NCBI RefSeq assembly: GCF_006516955.1
Contig: NZ_VHLG01000004.1
Span: 310,001-374,000 of the forward strand
DNA: 64,000 bases
Reading direction: 5' to 3'
Source of the DNA: Martelella alba
GTDB taxonomy: Bacteria > Pseudomonadota > Alphaproteobacteria > Rhizobiales > Rhizobiaceae
In this document: positions 27,254 to 35,147 of the stretch, in pieces
Numbering within the stretch: the first letter of the stretch is position 1
Layout: every line of letters starts with the position of its first letter
Made by a program: the position numbers and the translations under genes
Notes under the pieces: model-generated
Database searches by the model: none
What the model was told of the DNA's origin: nothing
The model's input: only the letters and a program-made list of their open reading frames with translations

Positions 27254-27279
27254 AAAAAAGCCCCTTTCAGGGCCTTTTT
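27254..27279 (-). terminator. Terminator between repeat RNA and TenpN-like gene
   Basis: On the minus strand AAAAAGGCCC, loop TGAAA, then GGGGCTTTTTT: an imperfect stem (one G-G mismatch) with a T-run, 23 bases before the toxin start. In type III systems such a leaky terminator sets the antitoxin RNA to toxin mRNA ratio. Confidence 0.8.
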
Positions 27280-27283
27280 CATC

Positions 27284-27389
27284 ATTCTTACTGTTCGCTT
27301 CTTCATTTTACGTGGCGCCGAACTACGACCACATCATTCAAACTGGGCACTTCTTTTTTTAACGTGGGGAACACCCTTCCGCCACATCA
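27284..27389 (-). ncRNA. Candidate TenpI-like antitoxin RNA: two degenerate tandem repeats
   Basis: On the minus strand two units begin TGATGTGG (at 27389 and 27336) and a partial third begins TGATG (at 27284), giving a period of 53 then 52 bases. Both full units contain ATGTGG and a downstream CCACGT that can pair with it, then an A-rich run ending GAAG, then CAGT and GAA. This repeat array between a promoter and a terminator, upstream of the toxin gene, is what a type III antitoxin RNA looks like. The two copies are diverged in the loop, so the exact processing sites are unclear. Confidence 0.65.
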
Positions 27390-27396
27390 CATAGAG

Positions 27397-27425
27397 AATA
27401 TAGATATTAGCGCGTCGTTAGTCAA
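27397..27425 (-). promoter_or_regulatory. Sigma70-type promoter of the TenpI-like/TenpN-like locus
   Basis: Minus strand reads TTGACT, exactly 17 bases, TATATT. The predicted start is a few bases before the first repeat. A perfect inverted repeat GTCAAC-ttttt-GTTGAC (27421-27437) overlaps the -35 box and could be an operator. Confidence 0.75.
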
Positions 27426-27542
27426 CTTTTTGTTGACCGCCTTCGCTTCTCAAACCTCTTTTCAGAGCTTGGAATAGCCCACCACTGATGTCCCCAAACG
27501 CGCTTGTTCACAAACGAATCATCTGATTGTGTCAGGGTAATT

Positions 27543-27627
27543 TGGTGCCCCTTGCCGGGATCGAACCAGCACTCCTCTCGGAACCTGATTTTGAGTCAGG
27601 CGCGTCTACCAATTCCGCCAAAGGGGC
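27543..27627 (-). tRNA. tRNA-Leu (CAA)
   Basis: 85 bases including a genomic CCA. Acceptor stem GCCCCTT pairs with AAGGGGC. The anticodon loop reads CTCAAAA within CCTGA/TCAGG, giving anticodon CAA; a long variable arm and the T-loop GTTCGATCCC are present. It decodes UUG. Confidence 0.96.
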
Positions 27628-27806
27628 CCCTCAAGCGTGGTTTGCGGCGCGAATATACGAAGCCTGCGGTGGAGGTCAACCGGAATTTGATCTTGAACAT
27701 ATAAATTACCGCCGTCACGCAGTAGTGATTGATTGTGTACACGCTCGGGATTTATCATTGGTTACGCATATTTTATTCGTTCAACCGCCAATGTTTCAGG
27801 ATATCC

Positions 27807-28388
27807 ATGCTGCGCCGCCTTTACGACTGGACCATGTCCCTTGCCTCAACACGGCACGCCGAACGCGCGCTGTTCGCCGTTTCCTTTGCGGAAAGTTCGT
27901 TCTTCCCGATCCCGCCGGATGTGCTTTTGATCCCGATGGTGATTGCAAAACCGGCGAAATGGCTGAGGATCGCCCTGATCTGCACCATCGCCTCGATCCT
28001 TGGCGCCATGCTGGGCTATGCCATCGGCGCCTTCCTGTTCGATGCAATCGGCAAGCCGATCCTGGCCTTTTACGGCAAGGAAGGCTCCTTCGAGAAGATC
28101 GCCGAATGGTACAATACCTGGGGCGGCTGGGGCGTGCTCTTTGCCGCCATCACGCCCTTCCCCTACAAGGTGCTGACAATCTTCTCCGGTGCGACCGGGC
28201 TCAATTTCGGGATATTTCTGCTGGTCAGCGTCATTGGCCGCGCCTTCCGCTTTTTTCTTGTCGCTTTTCTGCTGCACCATTTCGGCCCGCAGATCCGCGA
28301 TTTCATCGAGAAATATCTCGGCATCCTCTTCACTGCCTTCGTCATATTGCTTGGCGGCGGCTTCTATCTGGTCAAATTCGTCTTCTAG
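27807..28388 (+). CDS. YqaA/DedA-like membrane protein
   Basis: About 193 residues, an inner-membrane protein of the YqaA (VTT/SNARE-associated, DedA-related) family. Motifs include AVSFAESSFFPIPPDVLLIP near the N-terminus and a later FAAITPFPYKVLTIFSGATG, followed by RAFRFFLVAFLLHHFG. DedA-related proteins are linked to lipid carrier flipping and membrane potential. The ATG at 27807 is chosen (AGGA upstream, MLRRLYDW start); the longer frame has an unlikely leader. Followed 8 bases later by a dsbB-like gene, so probably co-transcribed. Confidence 0.88.
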   Translation: MLRRLYDWTMSLASTRHAERALFAVSFAESSFFPIPPDVLLIPMVIAKPAKWLRIALICTIASILGAMLGYAIGAFLFDAIGKPILAFYGKEGSFEKIAEWYNTWGGWGVLFAAITPFPYKVLTIFSGATGLNFGIFLLVSVIGRAFRFFLVAFLLHHFGPQIRDFIEKYLGILFTAFVILLGGGFYLVKFVF

Positions 28389-28396
28389 GATAAAGC

Positions 28397-28915
28397 ATGA
28401 TCCCGTCCGTTATCAGCGCCCATCGCCGGCTTGTCGGCCTTTCCCTGACCACACTTGGCATGGCGGTTTCCGTCGGCTCGGCGCTCGGTTTCGAACATCT
28501 CGGCGGCTACATCCCCTGCCACCTGTGCCTTCTGGAGCGAAACCCCTATTATATCGGCATCCCGATCGGCATTATCGGCCTTCTGGCCTACCGTTTCGGC
28601 TGGGATCTTCTGGCAAGGCTCTGCCTTTTGGTGATTGCAGCGCTGATGATCTGGGGCATGGGCATGGGCATCTACCACTCCGGCGTCGAATGGCATTTCT
28701 GGGCTGGCCCCACCGATTGCTCCGGCTCAACCGCCGGTGTCACCCGCAATGCCGCCAACCTGCTTGGCGACCTCAACAGCATCACCGGCCCGAAATGCGA
28801 TGAGGCAGCGCTGCGCGTGCTTGGCCTTTCCTTCGCCGGCTGGAATGTCGTCGTCTCGATCATCATCGCCGCCATCGCATTCTGGGGCATGCTCGGCGGC
28901 AAGAAGGCTGCCTGA
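28397..28915 (+). CDS. dsbB: DsbB-family disulfide bond formation protein (second copy)
   Basis: 172-residue inner-membrane protein with four helices. The first redox pair is CHLC (Cys41, Cys44) followed by LLERNPYY, the quinone-proximal Arg included, and the second pair is in the loop (GPTDCSG and GPKCDE). This is the canonical DsbB layout, unlike the first copy at 24484. Reoxidises a DsbA-type periplasmic oxidase with quinone. Coupled to the YqaA gene. Confidence 0.92.
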   Translation: MIPSVISAHRRLVGLSLTTLGMAVSVGSALGFEHLGGYIPCHLCLLERNPYYIGIPIGIIGLLAYRFGWDLLARLCLLVIAALMIWGMGMGIYHSGVEWHFWAGPTDCSGSTAGVTRNAANLLGDLNSITGPKCDEAALRVLGLSFAGWNVVVSIIIAAIAFWGMLGGKKAA

Positions 28916-28941
28916 TCCCGCTTTCATGCGAAGATGACAAA

Positions 28942-28966
28942 AGCCCCGGCGCACTGCACCGGGGCT
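28942..28966 (+). terminator. Terminator of the yqaA-dsbB transcript
   Basis: 8-bp stem AGCCCCGG / CCGGGGCT with a 9-base loop, 27 bases past the dsbB stop. No strong T-run follows on this strand, but AAAA precedes it. Confidence 0.55.
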
Positions 28967-29000
28967 CAGGCTGCAGACAAGCCTTGCCCCCTTTTCTGAG

Positions 29001-29114
29001 GTCATGCCTGTGCTTGGTCCACAGGCATCCAGTCAACGCGCGTCCGCGCGGCGAAAGGACTTGTCTATTCAATGCCGTTTGAATCTGGATCCCCGTGACA
29101 AGCACGGGGATGAC
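29001..29114 (+). repeat. 114-bp interspersed inverted-repeat (MITE-like) element, copy 1
   Basis: Ends in inverted modules: the left starts GTCATGCCTGTGCTTGG and the right ends GTGACAAGCACGGGGATGAC. Between them lie GGCGAAAG and TTCAATGCC. The same 114-bp layout is found in the other orientation at 56905-57018. It ends 18 bases before the ridA stop. Confidence 0.75.
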
Positions 29115-29132
29115 GACGGTGGGAGGGGCTGC

Positions 29133-29477
29133 TCAGCGCACGGCCGAAACAACAACCTCGATCAGCACGTTCTTGCCCAGTTCAGCCACGCCGATCGTAG
29201 CGCGGGTCGGCAGGTGTTCAGCCGGAATCCAGTTGAGCCAGGCTTCGTTCATGCCTTCCTTCTGGTCGAAATCGGTGATGTAGAGCATCGCCGTGACCAG
29301 CTTTTCCTTCGATGAGCCAACTTCGGCCAGCAGCTTGTCGATCTTGGCGCAGATCTGCTCCGTCTGTCCCTTCATGTCAAGCGACAGGTCATCGGCAATC
29401 AGACCGCCGAAATGCAGAATACCGCCAGCCTCGACGACACGGTGATTGATACGGGTTTGGACATAGCGATTGAGCAA
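29133..29477 (-). CDS. RidA-family imine/enamine deaminase
   Basis: 114-residue member of the YjgF/YER057c/UK114 family, which hydrolyses reactive enamine/imine intermediates. GGILHFGGLIADD, the DFDQKEGMNEAWLNW region and the C-terminal LPTRATIGVAELGKNVLIEV (conserved Arg) are visible. It is the last gene of the amine-oxidase operon, 49 bases after the preceding FAD enzyme. Imines are the direct products of flavin amine oxidases, so a role in product clearance fits; this is inference from context. Confidence 0.9.
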   Translation of the reverse strand: MLNRYVQTRINHRVVEAGGILHFGGLIADDLSLDMKGQTEQICAKIDKLLAEVGSSKEKLVTAMLYITDFDQKEGMNEAWLNWIPAEHLPTRATIGVAELGKNVLIEVVVSAVR

Positions 29478-29526
29478 GGTCTTCTCCTTCTTGGCTACTC
29501 AGATTGTGTTTGGGTGCGGCGGAGCG

Positions 29527-30675
29527 CTATAGGGCGGCTTCCGCAAAACGGGAAATTGAAAACGGCGCAATCGGCGCATTGGTCTTGCCGGTGGCGATCA
29601 GCTCGGCCATCAGTTCCCCGACACCGGGGCCCATCTGGAAGCCGTGGGCGGAAAAGCCGAAGGCATAGAACAGATTGTCATGGATCGCCGAAGGGCCGAT
29701 CACCGGAATGTCGTCAGGCATGCGCCCTTCAACGCCGGACCAGCTTCTGACAATCGTTGCGCCACGCATGATCGGAAAGATCGACATGGCGGTCTCGGCG
29801 GTCAGCTGCAGATTACGGAACAGGATTTCCGACATGTTGCTGTTTCTGTCCGCCCGGCCGCGCCGGCCGCCGCCGATGACGACGGTTCCATTCGGCATCT
29901 GCTTGAACGAGAGCGGCCTGCCAGTCGCCCCGACGACAGCATCGCAGAAATGCGGCAGACGGGCCGTCACGATCATCATCGGCGCGATCGCTTCCACAGG
30001 AGCGGGCTCGCCAAGCATTGCGGAGAGTTCGCCAGCCCAGGCGCCACCGGCGATCATCAGCTTCTCAGCTAAAAATTCCCCGCCTGTGGTGCGGATCTTC
30101 CACACCCCGTCGCCCTTCGTCACGGACAGCGCGCGGGTGTTTTCAAAAAACCGCGCGCCCTTTTCCTGCGCCTTGCGCTGAAAGGCAAAGGTCGTCTGAA
30201 ACGGCTGGGCGAAGCCATCCTTCAGGCTCGCCAGACCGCCAACCGCATGATCGGCAACGGCTGGAAGATGAGACCGCAAGGCATCGCGATCGAGGATCAC
30301 CTCGTGCTCAAACCCCATGCTGCGCAGATCAGCGGCACGGGCTGCAAGTGTTGCAAGCTCGGCCTCCGTTTCGGCGACCTTGATCTGCGGCGCAACCTGA
30401 AAGCCGCAATCATCATCAAGCAGATCGGCAATACCGTACCAGATCTGCATCGAGCGATCCGAGATCGGCACCTCGGCATAATGCCGACCCAGACGGCGCA
30501 CGCCGCCGGCATTGACGCCGGAGGCATGGCGGGCAACCGTGTCCTTTTCGATCACCACCACCTTGAGCCCGCGCATGGCCGAGAAAAGCGCTGCCGAAGA
30601 CCCGTGAATGCCGCCGCCGATGATGACGAGATCGGCAGTCCGGGCAGTATCCGGCAGGCGCGGATCGGTGCTCAT
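29527..30675 (-). CDS. FAD-dependent oxidoreductase (DAO family, HcnC/opine oxidase B-like)
   Basis: 382 residues of the D-amino acid oxidase/glycine oxidase/sarcosine oxidase fold. N-terminal dinucleotide motif VIIGGGIHGSSAALFSAMRG and VVVIEKD, substrate region HASGVNAGGVRRLGRHY, and the C-terminal GFSAHGFQMGPGVGELMAEL. Overlaps the HcnB-like subunit gene by 4 bases, the same order as in hcnABC and opine (ooxA/ooxB) oxidases. The substrate is probably an N-substituted or secondary amino acid; not determined by sequence. Confidence 0.9.
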   Translation of the reverse strand: MSTDPRLPDTARTADLVIIGGGIHGSSAALFSAMRGLKVVVIEKDTVARHASGVNAGGVRRLGRHYAEVPISDRSMQIWYGIADLLDDDCGFQVAPQIKVAETEAELATLAARAADLRSMGFEHEVILDRDALRSHLPAVADHAVGGLASLKDGFAQPFQTTFAFQRKAQEKGARFFENTRALSVTKGDGVWKIRTTGGEFLAEKLMIAGGAWAGELSAMLGEPAPVEAIAPMMIVTARLPHFCDAVVGATGRPLSFKQMPNGTVVIGGGRRGRADRNSNMSEILFRNLQLTAETAMSIFPIMRGATIVRSWSGVEGRMPDDIPVIGPSAIHDNLFYAFGFSAHGFQMGPGVGELMAELIATGKTNAPIAPFSISRFAEAAL

Positions 30676-32084
30676 TCGGCTGCCACGCCGCTCTGAGCGG
30701 TCTCTTCCGGTTCGTCGGGATGATAGGCTGCAAGCTCTGAAAGCGGGATCGGCTTGAGCGGCGGACGAATGCGGTAATAGCCCGTTTCATCAGGCGTTTC
30801 GCCCTTGCGATCGGCAATGATCCCAGCCACCGCCAGACCGCAGACGCGGCCCTGGCACGGCCCCATTCCGGCGCGCAGCATGGATTTCACCTGGTTTGGC
30901 CCCGGTGCGCCCAGATCAGCCATTTTGCGAATATCACCGGCCGTGACTTCCTCGCAGCGGCAGACGATTGTCGCATCGGCCGGTGCCAGGATCTCCGGCG
31001 CCGGCGCATAGATCTTCTCCAGCATCGGCCGGACCGAAATATCCCGTGCGATACCGGCTTCAAGCCGCGCCATACGTTCAGGCGAGACGGCGATCCCATG
31101 CGCCTTGGCAATGTGAAGCGCGGACAGCTTTCCGGCAAGCGCTGCCGATTTGGCGCCGTTGATCGACGCCCCGTCACCGGCGACATAGACGCCCTTGACG
31201 CTGGTCTCTCCGGCATCATTGAGAACCGGGCGGAAACAGTGCTGCGATGCGTCCCATTTGTGCTCTGCGCGCACAAGCCGCGTCACCTGCTGGTTTGGCA
31301 CCACCCCCTGATGCAGCGCAATCGCTGTCGCCTCGATGCGATGTGTCTTGCCGCCCTTCTTGAAGGTGATCGCTTCTGCTTTCTCCTCGCCTTCGATAGC
31401 AAGATCGGAAGCGCCTGAATGGATCGGCACACCGGCCGCCTTCAGCCGCGCTACCATCAGCGCACCCTTGATCAGATATTCGCGTGCTCTGAGCGCTTTC
31501 GGCACCAATGACATGGCCGACATCACCCGGCCCTTCGGCAGGTTCTCGATGATCGCCTTGGGCGGTGCGCCAGCATTCAGCATCTGCACGGCAACGAGCC
31601 AGAGCAGCGGTCCGGCACCGGCGAGCACACAGTCTTCCCGCACCACACCGGCCGATTTCATCAGGATCTGCAAAGCGCCTGCCGTCGTCACACCGGGCAG
31701 CGTCCAGCCGGGGACAGGAACCGGACGTTCCAGCGCACCCGTGGCCACCAGAATGGATTTGGCGACAAGCCGGGCTGCCGCCCCTTCCCGGCTGTAATCA
31801 ACCGTCTTGTCGGAACCGATATTCCACACCAGCGTGCCGGGCAGATAATCCACCTCCGCCTGGCGGAAGCTCTCGACCAGCGAACGGCCCGCGCCGTAAT
31901 CCTTGCCGAGAACCTGCAGCCGCTTTTGCGATGCGGTTTCGATACCGCGATAGATCTGGCCGCCGGGCCGCGGCTGTTCGTCCATGACGGTGACGGTAAG
32001 TCCGGCTTTCCTGGCTTCAACGGCTGCTGCCATGCCCGCAGGCCCCGCGCCGATAATCAGCAGATCAACTTGCCTGACACTCAT
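30672..32084 (-). CDS. FAD/NAD(P)-binding oxidoreductase with BFD-type [2Fe-2S] domain (HcnB/opine oxidase A-like)
   Basis: About 470 residues. N-terminal LLIIGAGPAGMAAAVEARKAG and RPGGQIYRG, a second dinucleotide fold (AGAGPLLWLVAVQMLNAG), GVYVAGDGASINGAKSAALAG, and a C-terminal BFD-like iron-sulfur motif with Cys in IVCRCEEVTAGDI and GPCQGRVCG. The start at 32084 gives the MSVRQVDLL N-terminus; the longer frame is not protein-like. Overlaps both neighbouring genes by 4 bases. Same position as HcnB in cyanide synthase and OoxA in octopine oxidase. Confidence 0.92.
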   Translation of the reverse strand: MSVRQVDLLIIGAGPAGMAAAVEARKAGLTVTVMDEQPRPGGQIYRGIETASQKRLQVLGKDYGAGRSLVESFRQAEVDYLPGTLVWNIGSDKTVDYSREGAAARLVAKSILVATGALERPVPVPGWTLPGVTTAGALQILMKSAGVVREDCVLAGAGPLLWLVAVQMLNAGAPPKAIIENLPKGRVMSAMSLVPKALRAREYLIKGALMVARLKAAGVPIHSGASDLAIEGEEKAEAITFKKGGKTHRIEATAIALHQGVVPNQQVTRLVRAEHKWDASQHCFRPVLNDAGETSVKGVYVAGDGASINGAKSAALAGKLSALHIAKAHGIAVSPERMARLEAGIARDISVRPMLEKIYAPAPEILAPADATIVCRCEEVTAGDIRKMADLGAPGPNQVKSMLRAGMGPCQGRVCGLAVAGIIADRKGETPDETGYYRIRPPLKPIPLSELAAYHPDEPEETAQSGVAAE

Positions 32085-32383
32085 AGTTCCAGCTCCGCAC
32101 TGCCCTTTTGACGCTTTACCACGAGGCCTTCGGTTACCTCGGTCATGCAGGCCTGACGGTTCGGCTGACCGTCGACATCGACGAGACAGTCGAAGCACGC
32201 GCCCATCATGCAATAGACGCCGCGCGGACTGCCCGAGACGACCGATGCACGGAAATCGGTAATGCCAGCGGCCGTCAGTGCGGCTGCGACGCTGTCACCG
32301 GCCTGAGCGGTGATCGTCTCGCCCTCGAAGGTGAAGGTGAGCGTATCGGCACTATCAATGCGCCGCGTTTTCGTCGGTGCCAT
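32081..32383 (-). CDS. Small (2Fe-2S)-binding subunit (HcnA-like)
   Basis: 100 residues: SADTLTFTFEGETITAQAGD leads to the ferredoxin-type cysteine cluster GVYCMMGACFDCLVDVDG and a later Cys in QACMTEVTEG. This is the small iron-sulfur subunit of HcnABC and opine oxidases. AAGGAGGT lies seven bases before the ATG. The gene overlaps the end of the upstream FAD oxidoreductase by 29 bases and the next gene by 4, so translational coupling is expected. Confidence 0.9.
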   Translation of the reverse strand: MAPTKTRRIDSADTLTFTFEGETITAQAGDSVAAALTAAGITDFRASVVSGSPRGVYCMMGACFDCLVDVDGQPNRQACMTEVTEGLVVKRQKGSAELEL

Positions 32384-33494
32384 GACCGAACCTCCTTGCA
32401 GAAAAAACGTCCATGTCCGGGTCGAGCGCGCCCTTTGCCAGCATCGGCGCCAGCACTTTCGCGTGGACACCGGCAAGCGTGACACCGGAATGGCAATTGA
32501 TCGAGAATGCACCGGGATGGCTCTCTGACTGCTGATAGATCGGGAAGCCATCGGGGCTGAGCACGCGTACCGCCGCCCAGCTGCGGATGATCCGCGCCTT
32601 GGCCAGAACCGGCAGCGTCTTGACCGCATCACGGGCGATCCGGGTCAGTTCCGGCACGCCGCTTTCGGTGGAATAGCCGGTGTTTTCATGACTGTCGCCC
32701 AGCATCACCGTCCCCTCCTCCGTCTGGCGGAGAATATGGGTCGGCATCGGCAGAAGCGGCTTGAGCCGTTCGGTCACCAGGATCTGGCCCTTTTCCGGCA
32801 CCAGCGGCACGTTGAGGCCGACCGAGGGACCGAGCCATTTATTGCCATGGCCGGCGGCCAGCACCACCTTGGCGCCTCTGAAGGTCCCTTTGGCCGTCGT
32901 GACCTTGAAACCAGTGCCATCCCGTTCGACCGCCTCGACCTTTGAGTCCGAGACATAGCGCACGCCATGGGCCGCCATATCGGCATGCAGACCGCGCAAC
33001 AGCCTGAGAGGGCTCGCATGACCGTCATGCGGACAGTAGCTGGCCCCGACAACGGCCGGCCCAAGGCCCGGCACGAGTTTCAAAAGCTCGGTGCGATCGA
33101 TGATCTCGGCACCGTAACCGGCAGCGCCATTGACATTATGCATCCGGGCAATATGCGCCTTGCGGGTCTCGACCTCTTCTTCAGAGAAGAGAAACTGCAG
33201 GCCACCGGGCTTGTGATAGTCAGGCGCAATACCGCTCGCCTCTGTCAGTTCCTCGGAAAACTGCGGCCACAGATCCGCCGAACGACGTGTCCAGCGCGCA
33301 TATTCGGGCATTTTCTCGCCCTTGGACTGGACCCAGACAAGCCCGAAATTGCCCCGGCTGGCACGCAGCGCGATATCGCCCTCGTCCAGCACGGTCACGC
33401 GCTCGCCAGCACGCGCAAGCCCGTAGGCAAGGGCTGCGCCCACCAGTCCACCACCGACGACCAGCGTGTCGGCGGCACTCACATTTTCAGACAT
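32355..33494 (-). CDS. FAD-dependent oxidoreductase (DadA/DAO family)
   Basis: 379 residues. N-terminal LVVGGGLVGAALAYGLARAG and VTVLDEGD, the region ASRGNFGLVWVQSKG, and the C-terminal INCHSGVTLAGVHAKVL. A second amine/amino acid oxidase in the same operon, clearly different from the one at 29527. It overlaps both the upstream permease (by 8 bases) and the downstream small subunit. Possibly acts on a different stereoisomer or step of the same substrate. Confidence 0.9.
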   Translation of the reverse strand: MSENVSAADTLVVGGGLVGAALAYGLARAGERVTVLDEGDIALRASRGNFGLVWVQSKGEKMPEYARWTRRSADLWPQFSEELTEASGIAPDYHKPGGLQFLFSEEEVETRKAHIARMHNVNGAAGYGAEIIDRTELLKLVPGLGPAVVGASYCPHDGHASPLRLLRGLHADMAAHGVRYVSDSKVEAVERDGTGFKVTTAKGTFRGAKVVLAAGHGNKWLGPSVGLNVPLVPEKGQILVTERLKPLLPMPTHILRQTEEGTVMLGDSHENTGYSTESGVPELTRIARDAVKTLPVLAKARIIRSWAAVRVLSPDGFPIYQQSESHPGAFSINCHSGVTLAGVHAKVLAPMLAKGALDPDMDVFSARRFGHGTDENAAH

Positions 33495-34290
33495 GTTTCC
33501 CTTCTCCGATCAGAAGCTTGTCCAGTCCATAAAGCCGGTCGACCAGCACCATCACGCCGACGGTGAACAGTACGGCAACAGCCGAAACCGATGCCACCAG
33601 CGGATCGGTGGTCTGGGCGATATGCGAGAACAGGCGGACAGGCAGGGTGGTGGTCGACGGGTTGACGATGAAGATGGTCACCGTCACCTCGTCGAAACTT
33701 GTAATGAAAGCCAGCACCCAGCCGCCGACAATACCGGGCAGGATCGATGGCAGGGTGATGCGATAGAAAACGGTCCAGTGCGAGGCACCGAGCGAGATGG
33801 CCGCCTTTTCGACCGTGCGGTCGAGGCCGGTCAGCGACGCAAGCACCAGCCGCAGCACATAGGGTGTGATCACCACGGCGTGGCAGATAACCAGGCCGGT
33901 GAAAGTGCCATTCAGACCGATAAGCGTCAGAAAACGCAGGAAGGCAATACCGAGCACGACCGTCGGCACCATCAGCGGCGACATCAAAAAGGCCAGCAAT
34001 GCCTCACGCCCGGAAAAGCGTCCGCGATCAAGCGCCAGTGCCGCCGGCACAGCAACGATTGTTGCAAGACAGGCCGCCAGAACGCCCAGTTCCAGACTGT
34101 TGACAGCCGCCTCGATGAATTCTGGATTATCGAGGATCGCCCGGAACCAGCGGAACGAAATGCCGCTCGGCGGAAATTCAAGATAGCCGGTGGGCGTGAA
34201 GGCGACGCCGATGACGACGATGATTGGCGCCAACATGAAGGCGGCGAAGAGAAGATTGAAAAGCGTTGCGAAAGCGCCATTGCGTCTCAT
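33487..34290 (-). CDS. ABC transporter permease (PotC-like)
   Basis: 267-residue inner-membrane subunit with six hydrophobic segments; the EAA loop is TVEKAAISLGASHWTVFYRI. Overlaps the upstream permease gene by 4 bases. Part of the importer feeding the amine-oxidase operon. Confidence 0.93.
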   Translation of the reverse strand: MRRNGAFATLFNLLFAAFMLAPIIVVIGVAFTPTGYLEFPPSGISFRWFRAILDNPEFIEAAVNSLELGVLAACLATIVAVPAALALDRGRFSGREALLAFLMSPLMVPTVVLGIAFLRFLTLIGLNGTFTGLVICHAVVITPYVLRLVLASLTGLDRTVEKAAISLGASHWTVFYRITLPSILPGIVGGWVLAFITSFDEVTVTIFIVNPSTTTLPVRLFSHIAQTTDPLVASVSAVAVLFTVGVMVLVDRLYGLDKLLIGEGKHV

Positions 34291-35147
34291 GCGTAGGCCC
34301 TCCCGAAACGGTTTTCCACCAGCCGGTTCCAGGCGACCATGACCACCAGAATGGCGACCATCAGCAGCATGGCAATGGCAGCACCCAGCGGCCAGTTCAG
34401 CGTGTTCATGAACTCATCATGCACCGCTGTTGCCACCACCTTGACCCGGCGTCCGCCGAGAATGGCGGGCGTGGCAAAGGCCGAAGCCGAGAGCGAGAAG
34501 ACGATCAGCGAACCGGAGAGGACACCGGGCACCGCCTGCGGCAGAACAATGCGCCAGAAGATGGTGAGCGGAGAAGCGCCGAGGCTTTCGGCAGCAGCTT
34601 CGGTTGACGGATCCTGACGCTGAAGCGCGGCCCAGACGGCCAGAACCATGAAAGGGATCATCACATGCACCAGTGCCAGCACGATGCCGCCGGAGGTGTA
34701 CATCATCTTGATGGGCCGTTCGATCAGGCCGATATTCATCAGGAAATTATTGATCACGCCCTTGTTGCCGAGAATGATCGCCCAGCCAAGCGTGCGCACC
34801 ACCACCGAGATCAAAAGCGGGCCAAGCACAACAAGGATCATCACCGAACGGGCCGCCGGGCGCATGCGGTTCAGGAAATAGGATGCAGGCACGCCAATGA
34901 CGATGCAAAAGAACGTTGTTGCCAGCGCAATGGCGAAGGTGCGACCGAAAATCTCGTAGAAATAGCTGTCGCCCAGCACATCGGCATAGTTTTTCAGGCT
35001 GTAGCTGTCATCGATGCCGCCATAGAAATCGAACTGGTGGAAAGCCAGAATAAATGTCATCACCAGCGGCGCCAGCAGGAAAACTGCAAACAGGATCAGC
35101 GCCGGCGCCGACAAAAACCAGTGGCCTTGCTTGGAGAGCGTGCTCAT
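34287..35147 (-). CDS. ABC transporter permease (PotB-like)
   Basis: 286-residue inner-membrane subunit with six hydrophobic segments; the EAA loop reads PSTEAAAESLGASPLTIFWR. Overlaps the ATPase gene by 4 bases and the next permease by 4 bases. Confidence 0.93.
   Translation of the reverse strand: MSTLSKQGHWFLSAPALILFAVFLLAPLVMTFILAFHQFDFYGGIDDSYSLKNYADVLGDSYFYEIFGRTFAIALATTFFCIVIGVPASYFLNRMRPAARSVMILVVLGPLLISVVVRTLGWAIILGNKGVINNFLMNIGLIERPIKMMYTSGGIVLALVHVMIPFMVLAVWAALQRQDPSTEAAAESLGASPLTIFWRIVLPQAVPGVLSGSLIVFSLSASAFATPAILGGRRVKVVATAVHDEFMNTLNWPLGAAIAMLLMVAILVVMVAWNRLVENRFGRAYA

Noticed and set aside
27284-27389. CRISPR array upstream of the TenpN-like gene
   Set aside because: Only two diverged units with no unique spacers, and the units are transcribed between a promoter and a terminator ahead of a toxin-like gene.
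29001-29114. CRISPR or REP-array interpretation of the palindromic modules
   Set aside because: Only two modules per copy with no regular spacer series; an inverted-repeat element explains them better.
31500-33400. Cyanide synthase (hcnABC) as the identity of the three-subunit oxidase
   Set aside because: The importer, the extra DadA-like oxidase and the OccR-like regulator fit opine or amino acid catabolism better; sequence alone cannot separate the paralogues, so no hcn symbols were given.
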